A stretch of DNA of 64,000 nucleotides, from positions 1,674,001 through 1,738,000 of the forward strand of contig NZ_CP084296.1 of the NCBI RefSeq assembly GCF_020271745.1, given 5' to 3'. The translations under genes were made by a program, and so were the position numbers. The stretch comes from Providencia alcalifaciens (GTDB taxonomy: Bacteria > Pseudomonadota > Gammaproteobacteria > Enterobacterales > Enterobacteriaceae). This document shows positions 1 through 8,598 of the stretch, one piece after another. Numbering within the stretch: the stretch's first letter is position 1; each line of letters begins with the position of its first letter. Below the pieces are notes generated by a model. The model ran no database searches. It was not told the DNA's origin and saw only the letters and a list, made by a program, of their open reading frames with translations.

Positions 1-471
1 CAGTTTGCGATCTCCTCTTGCGAGGTAATCATCCAACGGTTTCTGAAGAGACCGATGGAGTAGGGTAAATGTCGGGTGTTCCCGTTCGTTATCGCAGGCG
101 TAGCAGGCAAGGTGCTCACCTTTTTCGCGAAACATTTTTTCGGCTAAATCAGTTGGGAATTCGGGAACATCGCAAGGGACAAATAACAGCCAATCGGTGG
201 TGACTTGATGGAGTGCAGCTTGCATACCGGCTAAGGGACCCGAAAAATCCGCGGTTAAATCCGTGAAAACGGGCAGCTGGCTCTGCGCATATTCTGCAGG
301 GTGGCGATTAGCATTGATAATCAATTGACCGACTTGCGGTTGCAAACGTTCAATAATGTAGCGGTATAACGGCTTACCCAATAAAGGAATTAAACCCTTA
401 TCTTGGCCGCCCATGCGGGTACCTTTTCCCCCAGCGAGGATAACGCCTGTAATCGACTGACGAAATGACAT
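1..471 (-). CDS. mobA: Molybdenum cofactor guanylyltransferase MobA, 3' end beyond window
   Basis: Partial gene: 157 codons are visible from the ATG at 471 and the frame runs off the left edge. MobA joins GMP to molybdopterin to give the guanine dinucleotide cofactor used by DMSO reductase-type enzymes in the cytoplasm. The N-terminus shows the nucleotide-binding loop of this transferase family (LAGGKGTRMGG, residues 12-22), then FSGPLAGMQAAL and the acidic VPCDVPEF motif. It is divergent from yihD across 214 bp, as in E. coli. Identification is firm; only the C-terminus is unseen. Confidence 0.93.
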   Translation of the reverse strand, partial: MSFRQSITGVILAGGKGTRMGGQDKGLIPLLGKPLYRYIIERLQPQVGQLIINANRHPAEYAQSQLPVFTDLTADFSGPLAGMQAALHQVTTDWLLFVPCDVPEFPTDLAEKMFREKGEHLACYACDNEREHPTFTLLHRSLQKPLDDYLARGDRKL

Positions 472-685
472 GTTCAATATCTCTGAAAATCTTAGCGAAA
501 ATGTTTTAACGAACTTAAATAATTTTTTGAGTATAGTAAAAGCTAAAATCTATTCTATTTTCCTATAAAATCAATGAATATTAATACAAGAAACGGTTAA
601 ACTTTACTTAGATTGACAACTGTTCCCTTTTTCTCTTGTAGGATTATTGGTAACTTGTATCGAATATTCGTGATAAGGAATAAAC

Positions 686-955
686 ATGAAATGCCATCGT
701 TTAAATGAAGTCATTGAACTTCTGCATCCAGTATGGAAGGACAATTCAGATTTAAATTTAGTGCAATTACTGCAAAAACTGGCGGATGAAGCGGGTTTTA
801 AAGGCAGTTTATCTGAACTGACAGACGACGTATTAATTTATCATCTAAAAATGCGTGGCACCGACAGTGATGCGGTGATCCCCGGTATTCAAAAAGATTA
901 CGAAGATGATTTTAAAACGGCCATTCTACGCGCTCGTGGCATCATAAAAGACTAA
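686..955 (+). CDS. yihD: YihD family protein (DUF1040)
   Basis: An 89-residue cytoplasmic protein with no signal peptide or membrane segment. It matches E. coli YihD in length, start ([17 protein letters not shown]) and position between mobA and srkA. Its function is not established. The stop codon at 953-955 is followed at once by the srkA ATG at 956, so the two are translated from one message. An AAGGA Shine-Dalgarno sequence lies about 6 bases before the ATG. Confidence 0.93.
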   Translation: MKCHRLNEVIELLHPVWKDNSDLNLVQLLQKLADEAGFKGSLSELTDDVLIYHLKMRGTDSDAVIPGIQKDYEDDFKTAILRARGIIKD

Positions 956-1957
956 ATGGACATGGATTTAACTGAACAATCAAGCTTCCACTTTAGTGGA
1001 ATCTCCCCAGATTTGATCCTTGATGCGTTGATGGAAGCGGGAATTTACCCGGAATCAGGGCTGACAGAGCTTAACAGCTACGAAAATCGCGTTTACCAAT
1101 TTCAGGATGAAAACCGCCAACGCTATGTGGTGAAATTTTATCGTCCTGAGCGTTGGAACCGTTCTCAAATTCAAGAAGAGCATGATTTTACCCTTGAGTT
1201 ACAAGATGAAGGCCTATCGGTGGCTGCGCCTTTAGAATTTGCCGGACAAACGGTATTAGAGTTTGGTGGGTTTATGTTTGCACTCTTTCCGAGTATCGGA
1301 GGGCGCCAATATGAAACGGATAACTTATTCCAGCTTGAGGGTGTCGGTCACTTATTAGGGCGTGTACATCAAATAGGTAAACAGCGAAACTTTGCATTTC
1401 GTCCGACTCTTGGAGTGGAAGAGTACCTTGACCAACCGAGAAATATTATCGCCACCAGTTCATTAATTACTGAACGTGATAAAGCACCATTGATAGATTC
1501 ACTGGATAAGTTGATTGCCCAAGTTAAAGCTCTGTGGCCTGCTCAGCAATCTTTTATTCGTCTACAAGGGGATTGCCATCCCGGCAATATTTTGTGGCGT
1601 GATGAAGCTTGGCTGGTGGATTTTGACGATGCACGCAATGGTCCTGCGGTGCAAGATTTATGGATGTTGCTTAATGGTTCGCGCCAAGAGCAAATTATCC
1701 AACTGGATACGTTGTTAGAAGCGTATAACGAGTTTTGTGATTTTGATGTACGTGAGTTAAAGCTGATTGAACCGCTGCGTGCGATGCGAATGGTGCATTA
1801 TTTAGGATGGATCCTTCGCCGCTGGCAAGATCCCGCTTTCCCGAAAGCATTTTCTTGGATCCAATCCGCTGATTTTTGGCAAAAACAATCTATCGAGTTT
1901 GCACAGCAAACTGAGCGGTTGTTAGATGTTCCTTTGCAATTGAACCCGCAATTTTAA
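956..1957 (+). CDS. srkA: Stress response kinase A (YihE/RdoA)
   Basis: 333 residues, the expected family length. SrkA is a Ser/Thr kinase with an aminoglycoside-phosphotransferase-like fold that protects cells during envelope and oxidative stress. The catalytic loop GDCHPGNILW (about residues 204-213) and the metal-binding DFDDA (about 222) are intact. The gene abuts yihD with no spacer and is followed 33 bp later by dsbA, the same operon order as in E. coli, where Cpx drives it. I found no clear CpxR box just before yihD here. Confidence 0.95.
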   Translation: MDMDLTEQSSFHFSGISPDLILDALMEAGIYPESGLTELNSYENRVYQFQDENRQRYVVKFYRPERWNRSQIQEEHDFTLELQDEGLSVAAPLEFAGQTVLEFGGFMFALFPSIGGRQYETDNLFQLEGVGHLLGRVHQIGKQRNFAFRPTLGVEEYLDQPRNIIATSSLITERDKAPLIDSLDKLIAQVKALWPAQQSFIRLQGDCHPGNILWRDEAWLVDFDDARNGPAVQDLWMLLNGSRQEQIIQLDTLLEAYNEFCDFDVRELKLIEPLRAMRMVHYLGWILRRWQDPAFPKAFSWIQSADFWQKQSIEFAQQTERLLDVPLQLNPQF

Positions 1958-1990
1958 TATTTAAGACTGTGTTTTTGGAGAACGTTTTCT

Positions 1991-2614
1991 ATGAAAAAAA
2001 TCATGTTGGCTCTGATTGGTATTGCCATGTCTTTTGGTGCTGCGGCAGCAAATTATTCAGAAGGTAAAGAGTACACGGATGTTAAGCCGCCAGTACAAGA
2101 TTTACCGCAAGTTCTGGAGTTTTTCTCATTCTATTGCCCACACTGTTATCAGTTTGAAAGCATCTACAAAGTGCCACAAACGGTTGCGGAAAACCTGCCT
2201 GAAGGTGTCACTAAAGCCCGTTATCACGTTGATTTCTTAGGCCCTCTAGGGGCTCAAATGACTCAGGCGTGGGCTGTGGCGATGGTGCTGAAAGTCGAAG
2301 ATAAAGTGACGCCAATTCTGTTTGAAGGTATTCAAAAAACTCAAACTATCAATACTCCAGCGGATATCCGTAATGCATTTATTAAAGCGGGAGTAACAGG
2401 TGAAGAATACGATGCAGCGCTAAATAGCTTTGTCGTGAAATCGTTAGTTGCTAAGCAACAAAATGCCGCACAAGATTTAAAACTGCGTGGCGTGCCAGCG
2501 TTATTCGTCGATGGTCAATATCAAATCCGTAATAACGGAATTTCTGTCGATAACGCAGAGGATTATGCTAAAGAATACTCAAAAGTTGTGAACTTCTTAG
2601 TCAGTAAAAAATAA
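1991..2614 (+). CDS. dsbA: Periplasmic thiol:disulfide oxidase DsbA
   Basis: 207 residues with a Sec signal peptide of about 20 residues ending in an Ala-rich cleavage region. DsbA puts disulfides into exported proteins and is re-oxidised by DsbB. The active site is C49-P-H-C52 in a thioredoxin fold, with the cis-proline loop RGVPALFV near residue 170. It is downstream of srkA, with a GGAG Shine-Dalgarno sequence, and is closed by a strong hairpin terminator. yihF and yihG, found between dsbA and polA in E. coli, are absent. Confidence 0.97.
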   Translation: MKKIMLALIGIAMSFGAAAANYSEGKEYTDVKPPVQDLPQVLEFFSFYCPHCYQFESIYKVPQTVAENLPEGVTKARYHVDFLGPLGAQMTQAWAVAMVLKVEDKVTPILFEGIQKTQTINTPADIRNAFIKAGVTGEEYDAALNSFVVKSLVAKQQNAAQDLKLRGVPALFVDGQYQIRNNGISVDNAEDYAKEYSKVVNFLVSKK

Positions 2615-2620
2615 TCAGTG

Positions 2621-2651
2621 AAGATAGCGGCAATTTGCCGCTATCTTTTTA
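2621..2651 (+). terminator. Rho-independent terminator after dsbA
   Basis: GATAGCGGCAA pairs with TTGCCGCTATC and is followed by five T residues. It closes the yihD-srkA-dsbA operon. Confidence 0.9.
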
Positions 2652-2801
2652 TTTGCTGATTGTCCATTATCAATATCCACAATTCGAGCATCCCTTCTGA
2701 TTTGCGACAAATCAAAACCTTGTTAGCTAACTTATTGATTTTATTTTATTGTTTTCTTGTTGCAATTTTCTTACTCATTGAATCCTTTAGATAACTAAAT
2801 T

Positions 2802-2822
2802 TTATTCACAAAGTTATCCACA
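2802..2822 (+). promoter_or_regulatory. Two tandem DnaA boxes upstream of polA
   Basis: TTATTCACA (2802-2810) and TTATCCACA (2814-2822) lie in the same orientation 3 bp apart, and both fit the TTWTNCACA consensus. They are about 125 bp before the polA ATG. DnaA is known to stimulate polA in E. coli, so control of polA is more likely than an origin; no AT-rich unwinding element or further boxes are clustered here. The rest of 2652-2943 shows no gene. Confidence 0.6.
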
Positions 2823-2943
2823 GGATGTTCTCGCGTGAAAAATGGGATAACTCGGCGGGAAATTGAATCTCAAGGTGTATCTGAAGCCACAATGTGGCAT
2901 CCTATCCCCCATTCATTCCCGATAAAAAAGATGATGACAGATT

Positions 2944-5748
2944 ATGGCTCAGATTGCTGAAAATCCCCTTATTTTGGTAGATGGTTCTTCCTACCTGTAC
3001 CGTGCTTATCATGCATTCCCTCCATTGACCAACAGCGCTGGTGAACCTACCGGAGCGATGTATGGCGTGTTGAATATGCTGCGTAGCCTAATCATGCAAT
3101 ATACCCCGAGTCATGTGGCGGTTGTCTTTGATGCCAAGGGAAAAACGTTCCGTGATGAACTGTTTGAAAGCTACAAATCCCATCGCCCGCCAATGCCGGA
3201 CGATCTGCGCGCTCAAATCGCACCATTGCATGAAATGGTGGAAGCCATGGGGCTGCCGTTGCTAGTGGTGCCTGGTGTGGAAGCGGATGACGTCATCGGT
3301 ACGTTGGCGCGTGAGGCCAGCAGTAAAGGGATGCCAGTGCTGATCAGCACAGGGGATAAAGATATGGCGCAGTTGGTTGAGCCGAATATCACCCTGATCA
3401 ACACGATGACTAACACCATCTTGGGTCCTGAAGAAGTGGAAGCGAAGTATGGGGTTCCACCAAGCCTAATTATCGACTTTTTAGCTTTAATGGGTGACTC
3501 ATCGGATAACATTCCGGGTGTGCCAGGTGTTGGTGAAAAAACTGCATTAGCGTTATTGCAAGGTATTGGTAGCTTAGACGACATCTATAAAAACTTAGAC
3601 GCGATTGCTCCGCTAGGTTTCCGTGGCTCTAAAACCCTCGCACCAAAAATGGAAGAGAACCGCGAACTCGCACTGTTATCTTACCAACTGGCGACGATTA
3701 AAACGGATGTTGAACTAGAAAAACCTTGTGAAGAACTCAAAGTGACGGAACTGGATGCGGATAAACTTCATTCGCTGTTTAGCCGTTATGAATTTAAACG
3801 CTGGTTGGCCGATATTGAAAATGGTAGCTGGATGGACGGCAAAGGGGCAAAACCGACTAAAGCCGCAGAAAGTTACCGTGCACCAGCAAGCCAGCCTACG
3901 GCAAAATCTAAGCCAGCAGTTCCAACGCTATGTGCTGAGAATTACCAAACAATTCTCGATAAAGAACAGCTAGACAACTGGGTGAAAAAACTCAGTGAAG
4001 CGACGCTGTTTGCCTTTGATACAGAAACTGACAGCCTTGATACGCAAGAAGCGCGTTTAGTCGGTATGTCTTTTGCCATCGAAGCCGGTCACGCCGCGTA
4101 TTTACCTGTCGGACATGACTATCTTGATGCGCCAGACCAGTTGCCTTTAAAAGACGTTTTGGCCGCCATGAAGCCTATCTTGGAAAATGAGAAGATTGGC
4201 AAAATCGGTCAAAATCTAAAATACGATGCGGAAGTGTTATTAAATTACGATATTTCGCTAAAAGGCATCGCGTTTGACACTATGTTGGAATCTTATGTGT
4301 TGAACAGTGTGGCAGGCATGGGGCGTCATGATATGGACAGCCTTGCAGATCGCCATCTCAACCATAAAACCGTGAGTTTTGAAGAGATAGCGGGTAAAGG
4401 TAAAAAACAGTTAACCTTTAACCAAATTCCATTGGAACAAGCGGCAAATTATGCGGCGGAAGATGCGGATGTGACATTGTTACTGCATCAAGCGCTGTAT
4501 CCGCAACTGGAAGCAGAACCAAAATTAGCCCACGTTTTCCAAAATATCGAAATGCCGTTGGTGCCAGTGTTGGTGCGTATGGAGCGCAAAGGTGTGCTGA
4601 TTGACGCAGCGGCATTAGGGGCACAGTCTCAGGTGATCACCGCGCGTTTAGCGGAGCTGGAAAAACAGGCGTTTGAGTTAGCCGGTGAAGAGTTTAATTT
4701 GGCATCTCCGAAACAGTTGCAGACGATTTTATTCGAAAAGCTACAATTGCCGGTTATCAAGAAAACACCAAGTGGTGCAGCTTCAACTAACGAAGAAGTG
4801 CTTGAAGAGCTAGCGTTAAACCATGAATTACCGAAGTTACTGTTGGAACATCGTAGTCTAGCGAAGCTGAAATCCACCTATACGGATAAACTGCCGCTGA
4901 TGATCAATCCAAAAACTCATCGCGTGCACACCTCCTATCACCAAGCAGTAACGGCGACGGGGCGTTTGTCTTCCCGTGACCCGAATTTGCAAAATATTCC
5001 GGTGCGTACCGAAGAAGGTCGCCGTATCCGCCAAGCGTTTGTGGCGCGTGATGGCTATAAAGTTATGGCGGCGGACTATTCACAAATTGAATTGCGTATT
5101 ATGGCGCACCTTTCCCAAGATAAAGGTTTATTGACAGCGTTTGCGGAAGGGAAAGATATCCATAGAGCCACCGCAGCTGAAGTGTTTGGGGTTCCATTAG
5201 AGGAAGTCACCAGCGACCAACGCCGTAGCGCAAAAGCAATTAACTTCGGTTTGATTTATGGCATGAGTGCATTTGGTTTGGCTCGCCAGTTAGGGATCCC
5301 ACGTGGAGAAGCACAGCGTTATATGGATCTCTACTTTGAACGTTATCCCGGTGTGTTGCGTTATATGGAAAATACTCGTCTGCAAGCGTCTGAACAAGGT
5401 TATGTTGAGACACTAGAAGGTCGTAGATTGTATCTTGCAGATATTAAATCCAGCAATGGTATGCGCCGTAAAGCAGCAGAACGCGAAGCAATCAACGCCC
5501 CAATGCAAGGTACTGCTGCCGACATCATCAAAAAAGCGATGATTGCGGTAGATAACTGGCTCGAAACCGAAAAACCGGGTGCAGATATGCTCATGCAGGT
5601 GCACGATGAACTGGTGTTTGAAGTCAAAGAATCCGAGTTAGCGAAGATGCAAGCGAAGGTTCAGGCGCTGATGGAGCAGAGTATGACGCTGGATGTTCCC
5701 CTTAAAGTGGAAGTCGGTGTCGGCATTAACTGGGACGAAGCCCACTAA
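2944..5748 (+). CDS. polA: DNA polymerase I
   Basis: 934 residues, close to E. coli Pol I (928). The three modules are in the normal order: an N-terminal 5'-3' exonuclease with [18 protein letters not shown]; a 3'-5' exonuclease with FDTETDSLD at about 357-365, where the acidic catalytic residues are kept; and the family A polymerase with DYSQIELR from D711 and the QVHDEL motif near 885. It fills gaps during Okazaki fragment maturation and repair. A polA-spf-engB order follows, as in E. coli. The Shine-Dalgarno sequence is weak. Confidence 0.98.
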   Translation: MAQIAENPLILVDGSSYLYRAYHAFPPLTNSAGEPTGAMYGVLNMLRSLIMQYTPSHVAVVFDAKGKTFRDELFESYKSHRPPMPDDLRAQIAPLHEMVEAMGLPLLVVPGVEADDVIGTLAREASSKGMPVLISTGDKDMAQLVEPNITLINTMTNTILGPEEVEAKYGVPPSLIIDFLALMGDSSDNIPGVPGVGEKTALALLQGIGSLDDIYKNLDAIAPLGFRGSKTLAPKMEENRELALLSYQLATIKTDVELEKPCEELKVTELDADKLHSLFSRYEFKRWLADIENGSWMDGKGAKPTKAAESYRAPASQPTAKSKPAVPTLCAENYQTILDKEQLDNWVKKLSEATLFAFDTETDSLDTQEARLVGMSFAIEAGHAAYLPVGHDYLDAPDQLPLKDVLAAMKPILENEKIGKIGQNLKYDAEVLLNYDISLKGIAFDTMLESYVLNSVAGMGRHDMDSLADRHLNHKTVSFEEIAGKGKKQLTFNQIPLEQAANYAAEDADVTLLLHQALYPQLEAEPKLAHVFQNIEMPLVPVLVRMERKGVLIDAAALGAQSQVITARLAELEKQAFELAGEEFNLASPKQLQTILFEKLQLPVIKKTPSGAASTNEEVLEELALNHELPKLLLEHRSLAKLKSTYTDKLPLMINPKTHRVHTSYHQAVTATGRLSSRDPNLQNIPVRTEEGRRIRQAFVARDGYKVMAADYSQIELRIMAHLSQDKGLLTAFAEGKDIHRATAAEVFGVPLEEVTSDQRRSAKAINFGLIYGMSAFGLARQLGIPRGEAQRYMDLYFERYPGVLRYMENTRLQASEQGYVETLEGRRLYLADIKSSNGMRRKAAEREAINAPMQGTAADIIKKAMIAVDNWLETEKPGADMLMQVHDELVFEVKESELAKMQAKVQALMEQSMTLDVPLKVEVGVGINWDEAH

Positions 5749-5765
5749 TATTCGTCTACTCGTCA

Positions 5766-5862
5766 TATTTCGGGCTGTAGGGGTGTTGGCTGCACTCGTT
5801 GTGTATGCTCCTAGGGATATCCTCGTTTGCCGCCTACCTACAGCCGCGAACTATTTAGAGTA
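5766..5862. repeat. ERIC/IRU-like intergenic repeat, copy 1, inner left arm missing
   Basis: Terminal inverted arms are TTCGGGCTGTAGG (5769-5781) and CCTACAGCCGCGAA (5837-5850). The core at 5801-5835 (GTGTATGCTCCTAGGG onward) matches 34 of 35 bases of the copy at 62771-62805. Compared with that copy, the left half of the central palindrome (the CCCTAGTCACATAC arm) is missing between TGCACTCG and TTGTGTATG. The family attribution to ERIC/IRU rests on the GCTCCTRGGGAT core and the TTGCCGCCT flank. Confidence 0.75.
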
Positions 5863-5928
5863 TTGGTTGGTAAAACGATCTTAGAAGTAAAAACTAAAAG
5901 AAAGAGCTAAGCAAAAGATAATGTAAGG

Positions 5929-5967
5929 CACCCCAAAGGTTGGCGACAATGTTTGGGGTGTTTTTTT
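5929..5967 (+). terminator. Rho-independent terminator after polA
   Basis: CACCCCAAA and TTTGGGGTG form a 9-bp stem with a 14-base loop, followed by seven T residues. It lies about 180 bp after the polA stop, beyond the repeat element. The following 5968-6220 stretch is AT-rich and shows no gene. Confidence 0.85.
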
Positions 5968-6208
5968 ATGTTTAGAATATTTTTTATAGTGATATTTACG
6001 CAGTAAATTGGAGGCGTTTCATTCCCTTTAAATTGCACACAATTCATGGGTAAAATACTGAATTTTAAATATATCATAGGGATGGGAGAGACCGTTATTA
6101 TGCGACTTAGATCTCATAAATATGTAGTAAAAATACGATTTTAACGAATAATCAGGCGGTATATAGAGCTGAATCGTAGTAAGCTTTGAAAAAAAACTAC
6201 AAAAATCC

Positions 6209-6237
6209 TTTTTTTCGGGCGGGAAATAAAGTACATT
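6209..6237 (+). promoter_or_regulatory. Probable spf promoter
   Basis: A TACATT -10 box (6232-6237) lies 7 bases before the first base of Spot 42, and a poor TTTTTT -35 (6209-6214) is 17 bp upstream. In E. coli cAMP-CRP represses spf; I do not see a convincing TGTGA-N6-TCACA site just upstream here. Confidence 0.5.
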
Positions 6238-6244
6238 ATTAGGC

Positions 6245-6354
6245 GTAGGGTACAGAGGTAAGATGTTCTATCTTTCAGACCTTTTACTTCACGTAATCGG
6301 ATTTAGCTGAATATTAGCTGCTCCAGTCAAGTTTTTGACTGGAGCATTTTTTTT
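6245..6354 (+). ncRNA. spf: Spot 42 small RNA
   Basis: The first 60 or so bases (GTAGGGTACAGAGGTAAGAT onward) are essentially identical to E. coli Spot 42, an Hfq-dependent RNA that represses secondary metabolism genes, including galK, in the presence of glucose. The 3' end is the intrinsic terminator GCTCCAGTCA-loop-TGACTGGAGC with a run of eight T. Position between polA and engB is conserved. Changes relative to E. coli are concentrated in the terminator stem and the bases just before it. Confidence 0.96.
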
Positions 6355-6373
6355 ACCTAAATTCTGATGCGCT

Positions 6374-6410
6374 AACGGCATAGACCGTTGTACGCCACAT
6401 GGGCGTACAA
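6374..6410. repeat. Two adjacent small hairpins between spf and engB
   Basis: AACGG-CATAGA-CCGTT (6374-6389) is followed by TTGTACGCC-ACATG-GGCGTACAA (6388-6410). They sit just past the engB stop on its downstream side. Neither is followed by a T run on either strand, so they may protect the engB message end rather than act as a true terminator. Confidence 0.5.
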
Positions 6411-6422
6411 GGAATGAAAAAA

Positions 6423-7043
6423 TTATTCTGCGGCGTTACTGTACCAACTGTCGAGTTTGATACGTAATTTATCGATACCCATTTTTTTCAGCGCAGAGAA
6501 ATATTCCACTTCAATATCGCCTTCCGCTGATAACGGCGCTAATGCTTGGCGAACTTCCATTAACTGTTTCTTTCTTGCACCTGATGCGAGCTTATCTGCT
6601 TTGGTCAGCAGAACAAGAACAGGAATGCTCATGGCAACTGACCATTCGATCATCTGCATATCAAGGTCTTTTAATGGATGACGGATATCCATTAAAATTA
6701 CTAACCCTTTGATACATTCTCTTTTCTGTAAATATTCACCGAGAGCTTGCTGCCATTTACGCTTCATTTCTTCAGGTACTTCGGCATAACCGTAGCCCGG
6801 AAGGTCAACTAGGCGAATGCCCTCTTCAACTTCAAATAGGTTGATAAGCTGAGTTCTTCCCGGTGTTTTACTGGTTCTCGCTAAGCTTTTTTGCTGTGTT
6901 AATGCATTTAATGCACTGGATTTGCCTGCGTTAGATCGGCCAGCAAACGCCACCTCAATGCCCGTATCTTTAGGTAGATGACGGATATCGGGGGCACTGA
7001 TGACAAATTTTGTCATGTGGTAGTTGTGGTTTTTAATTGCCAT
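6423..7043 (-). CDS. engB: Ribosome biogenesis GTPase EngB (YihA/YsxC)
   Basis: 206 residues from the ATG at 7043. The frame is open further upstream to 7112, but only this start has a good Shine-Dalgarno sequence (AGGGAG) and matches the E. coli N-terminus. EngB is an essential GTPase for 50S subunit assembly. G1 is GRSNAGKS (about residues 35-42), G3 is DLPGYG, and G4 is TKAD. It converges on spf. Beyond it the gene order changes from the E. coli 87-min block to the 75-min block (ppiA). Confidence 0.96.
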   Translation of the reverse strand: MAIKNHNYHMTKFVISAPDIRHLPKDTGIEVAFAGRSNAGKSSALNALTQQKSLARTSKTPGRTQLINLFEVEEGIRLVDLPGYGYAEVPEEMKRKWQQALGEYLQKRECIKGLVILMDIRHPLKDLDMQMIEWSVAMSIPVLVLLTKADKLASGARKKQLMEVRQALAPLSAEGDIEVEYFSALKKMGIDKLRIKLDSWYSNAAE

Positions 7044-7219
7044 TGGTGGTTCTCCCTGAGTAGCCTCAAAAGGCTGGGGGATTATAGCGACTGAATAGCA
7101 TACAAACAACAAATGGGGGATATTTGGTGCGATATCTATTTGAGAATGACATTATGCGAAGGTTTTTTCATTAAATAGCTCTGCAATGAGTTTAATTCAG
7201 AGAAATTTAACTCATTGGC

Positions 7220-7234
7220 GTAAATATAGGTAAA
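7220..7234 (+). promoter_or_regulatory. CpxR box upstream of ppiA
   Basis: GTAAA-TATAG-GTAAA is an exact match to the CpxR consensus GTAAA-N5-GTAAA, 76 bp before the ppiA ATG. ppiA is a known Cpx envelope-stress target in E. coli, so this is likely functional. Confidence 0.7.
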
Positions 7235-7310
7235 TCTTTAGCAATTACTCCCGCTTCGCTCTAGAATTGGGCATTAATATGTTTGTGGGTATTAACAAAA
7301 GGGATCTTGA

Positions 7311-7883
7311 ATGTTGAAACGAATTTTTGTGCCATTATTGGCAATCTGTGCAATGAGCACAGCTTCTCTAGCATTAGCCGCGGGTGAAACTTACGTTAAA
7401 TTAGTCACCTCTGCAGGTAATATTGAATTAGAACTCAATAGTAAGAAAGCCCCTGTTAGTACTGAAAACTTCCTACAATATGTTAATGAAGGCTATTACA
7501 ACGGTACAACTTTCCATCGTGTTATTCCTGGGTTTATGATCCAAGGCGGTGGTTTTAATAAAGAATTGCAGCAAAAACAAACCCGTGCACCAATCGCTAA
7601 CGAAGCTGATAATGGATTACGTAATTTACGTGGGACTATTTCAATGGCTCGTAGCGCAAATAAAGACAGTGCAACCAGCCAATTCTTTATTAATGTCGCT
7701 GATAATGCGTTTTTAGATCACGGCCAACGTGATTTCGGCTACGCGGTATTCGGTAAAGTCGTTAAAGGAATGGATGTTGCAGACAAAATTTCTAAAGTAA
7801 AAACAGAGAACGTAGGTCCATATCAAAATGTTCCTGTTGAACCCATTACGATTATTTCTGCGGAAGTGGTTAAAAAGCCTTAA
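7311..7883 (+). CDS. ppiA: Periplasmic peptidyl-prolyl cis-trans isomerase A (cyclophilin)
   Basis: 190 residues, as in E. coli PpiA. A signal peptide of about 23 residues ([20 protein letters not shown], then ALAAG) sends it to the periplasm, where it speeds proline isomerisation during folding. The cyclophilin core is intact, with [15 protein letters not shown] and the [15 protein letters not shown] segment. A GGGATCTTGA leader precedes the ATG. A CpxR box upstream suggests envelope-stress control. It is monocistronic, with the toxin-antitoxin pair converging from the right. Confidence 0.96.
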   Translation: MLKRIFVPLLAICAMSTASLALAAGETYVKLVTSAGNIELELNSKKAPVSTENFLQYVNEGYYNGTTFHRVIPGFMIQGGGFNKELQQKQTRAPIANEADNGLRNLRGTISMARSANKDSATSQFFINVADNAFLDHGQRDFGYAVFGKVVKGMDVADKISKVKTENVGPYQNVPVEPITIISAEVVKKP

Positions 7884-7982
7884 TATCATTTCTAATGAAG
7901 AGGGTGGTTTATTGGAATCATCCTCTTATCTACAAAGCCTTTCTTTGCATTTTTTCTGATGAGTCAATAAATTCAACTCCAT

Positions 7983-8303
7983 TTAATCTTTTAGGCGTTT
8001 ATTGAGTTCATTGTATATTTCATCGTGCCTATCTACAGCGACGACAGCAACTGTCACCTGCACATTACCAACATCATCACTTTTTACTGTATAGGCTAAA
8101 CGATATCCGTCCTTTTTCAATTTGATTTTGTAGCAATTGTATTGAAGAGAAAGTCGATTACTGGGAGCTGTAAGTAGCTCATAAGATTCTGTTCTTTTAC
8201 GTAAAATCTTTTTAAATTTATCTTTTATTGATGAGTTAAGTGAATTCCATTCTTTTTTAGCTAAGGGCTTAAACGTTAATCTAACGCTGAAATTTTTGTT
8301 CAT
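7983..8303 (-). CDS. RelE/StbE-type toxin (mRNA interferase family)
   Basis: 106 residues, basic and Lys-rich, in the ParE/RelE superfamily. It has the family pattern of an N-terminal helix pair (LAKKEWNSLNSSIKDKFKK), the strand YKIKLKKDGYRLAYTV and a C-terminal basic strand and helix (VVAVDRHDEIYNEL). It best resembles plasmid StbE-like toxins, which are expected to cleave mRNA at the ribosome. Its ATG overlaps the antitoxin stop by one base (TAATG), the normal antitoxin-first order. Slightly longer than typical because of an insertion around residues 43-55. Activity is not shown by sequence. Confidence 0.85.
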   Translation of the reverse strand: MNKNFSVRLTFKPLAKKEWNSLNSSIKDKFKKILRKRTESYELLTAPSNRLSLQYNCYKIKLKKDGYRLAYTVKSDDVGNVQVTVAVVAVDRHDEIYNELNKRLKD

Positions 8304-8554
8304 TATAAGTCATCCCAACTCACTTCTATTTCAGCATCATTCATGCGTGCAATTGTTTTTTCTAATAGGAGCTGATCGCCAAGTTTTTCAACCATAAGTT
8401 CGAATAAATCGGTAGGTACACAGTAAAAAATTGCTTTGTTGTGGCTTAAAATAGCAACAGGCTCACCATTTGATTCATTCATTGCGGCGGAGGGATTTTT
8501 TTTAAACTCACTAATTGATGATGTTTTTTTAGCGAGAAGCGTTTTGGTATACAT
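8303..8554 (-). CDS. Phd/YefM/StbD-type antitoxin
   Basis: 83 residues from the ATG at 8554, which has an AGAGG Shine-Dalgarno sequence; the frame stays open upstream to 8641, but that extension is hydrophobic and overlaps the operator. The N-terminal DNA-binding part, SISEFKKNPSAAMNESNGEP, followed by VAILSHNKAIFYCVP, is the Phd/YefM/StbD signature. The C-terminal part should bind the toxin. It is coupled to the RelE/StbE toxin by a TAATG overlap. The pair sits where E. coli has yhfG-fic. Confidence 0.85.
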   Translation of the reverse strand: MYTKTLLAKKTSSISEFKKNPSAAMNESNGEPVAILSHNKAIFYCVPTDLFELMVEKLGDQLLLEKTIARMNDAEIEVSWDDL

Positions 8555-8560
8555 AGCAAC

Positions 8561-8598
8561 CTCTAAAATTAGCACTAAAAATAGAGCTAATTTTAGAG
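8561..8598. promoter_or_regulatory. Inverted repeat operator of the toxin-antitoxin operon
   Basis: CTCTAAAATTAGC (8561-8573) and GCTAATTTTAGAG (8586-8598) are perfect 13-base arms separated by 12 bases. It starts 6 bp before the antitoxin ATG and includes its Shine-Dalgarno sequence, which fits autorepression by the antitoxin-toxin complex. The spacer holds a degenerate third copy (CTAAAAATAG). The remaining 8600-8934 holds AT-rich promoter DNA and no gene. Confidence 0.7.

Noticed and set aside
2802-2822. DnaA boxes as a chromosomal origin
   Set aside because: Only two boxes, no AT-rich 13-mers or GATC cluster, and the gene context is polA rather than mnmG/mioC or dnaA.
5693-5884. 63-residue frame after polA containing YAPRDILVCRL
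   Set aside because: It is the translation of the ERIC-like repeat; the same peptide appears from the copy at 62738-62923.
7044-7112. Longer N-terminus of EngB from 7112
   Set aside because: The extension has no family similarity, and the internal ATG at 7043 has the Shine-Dalgarno sequence.
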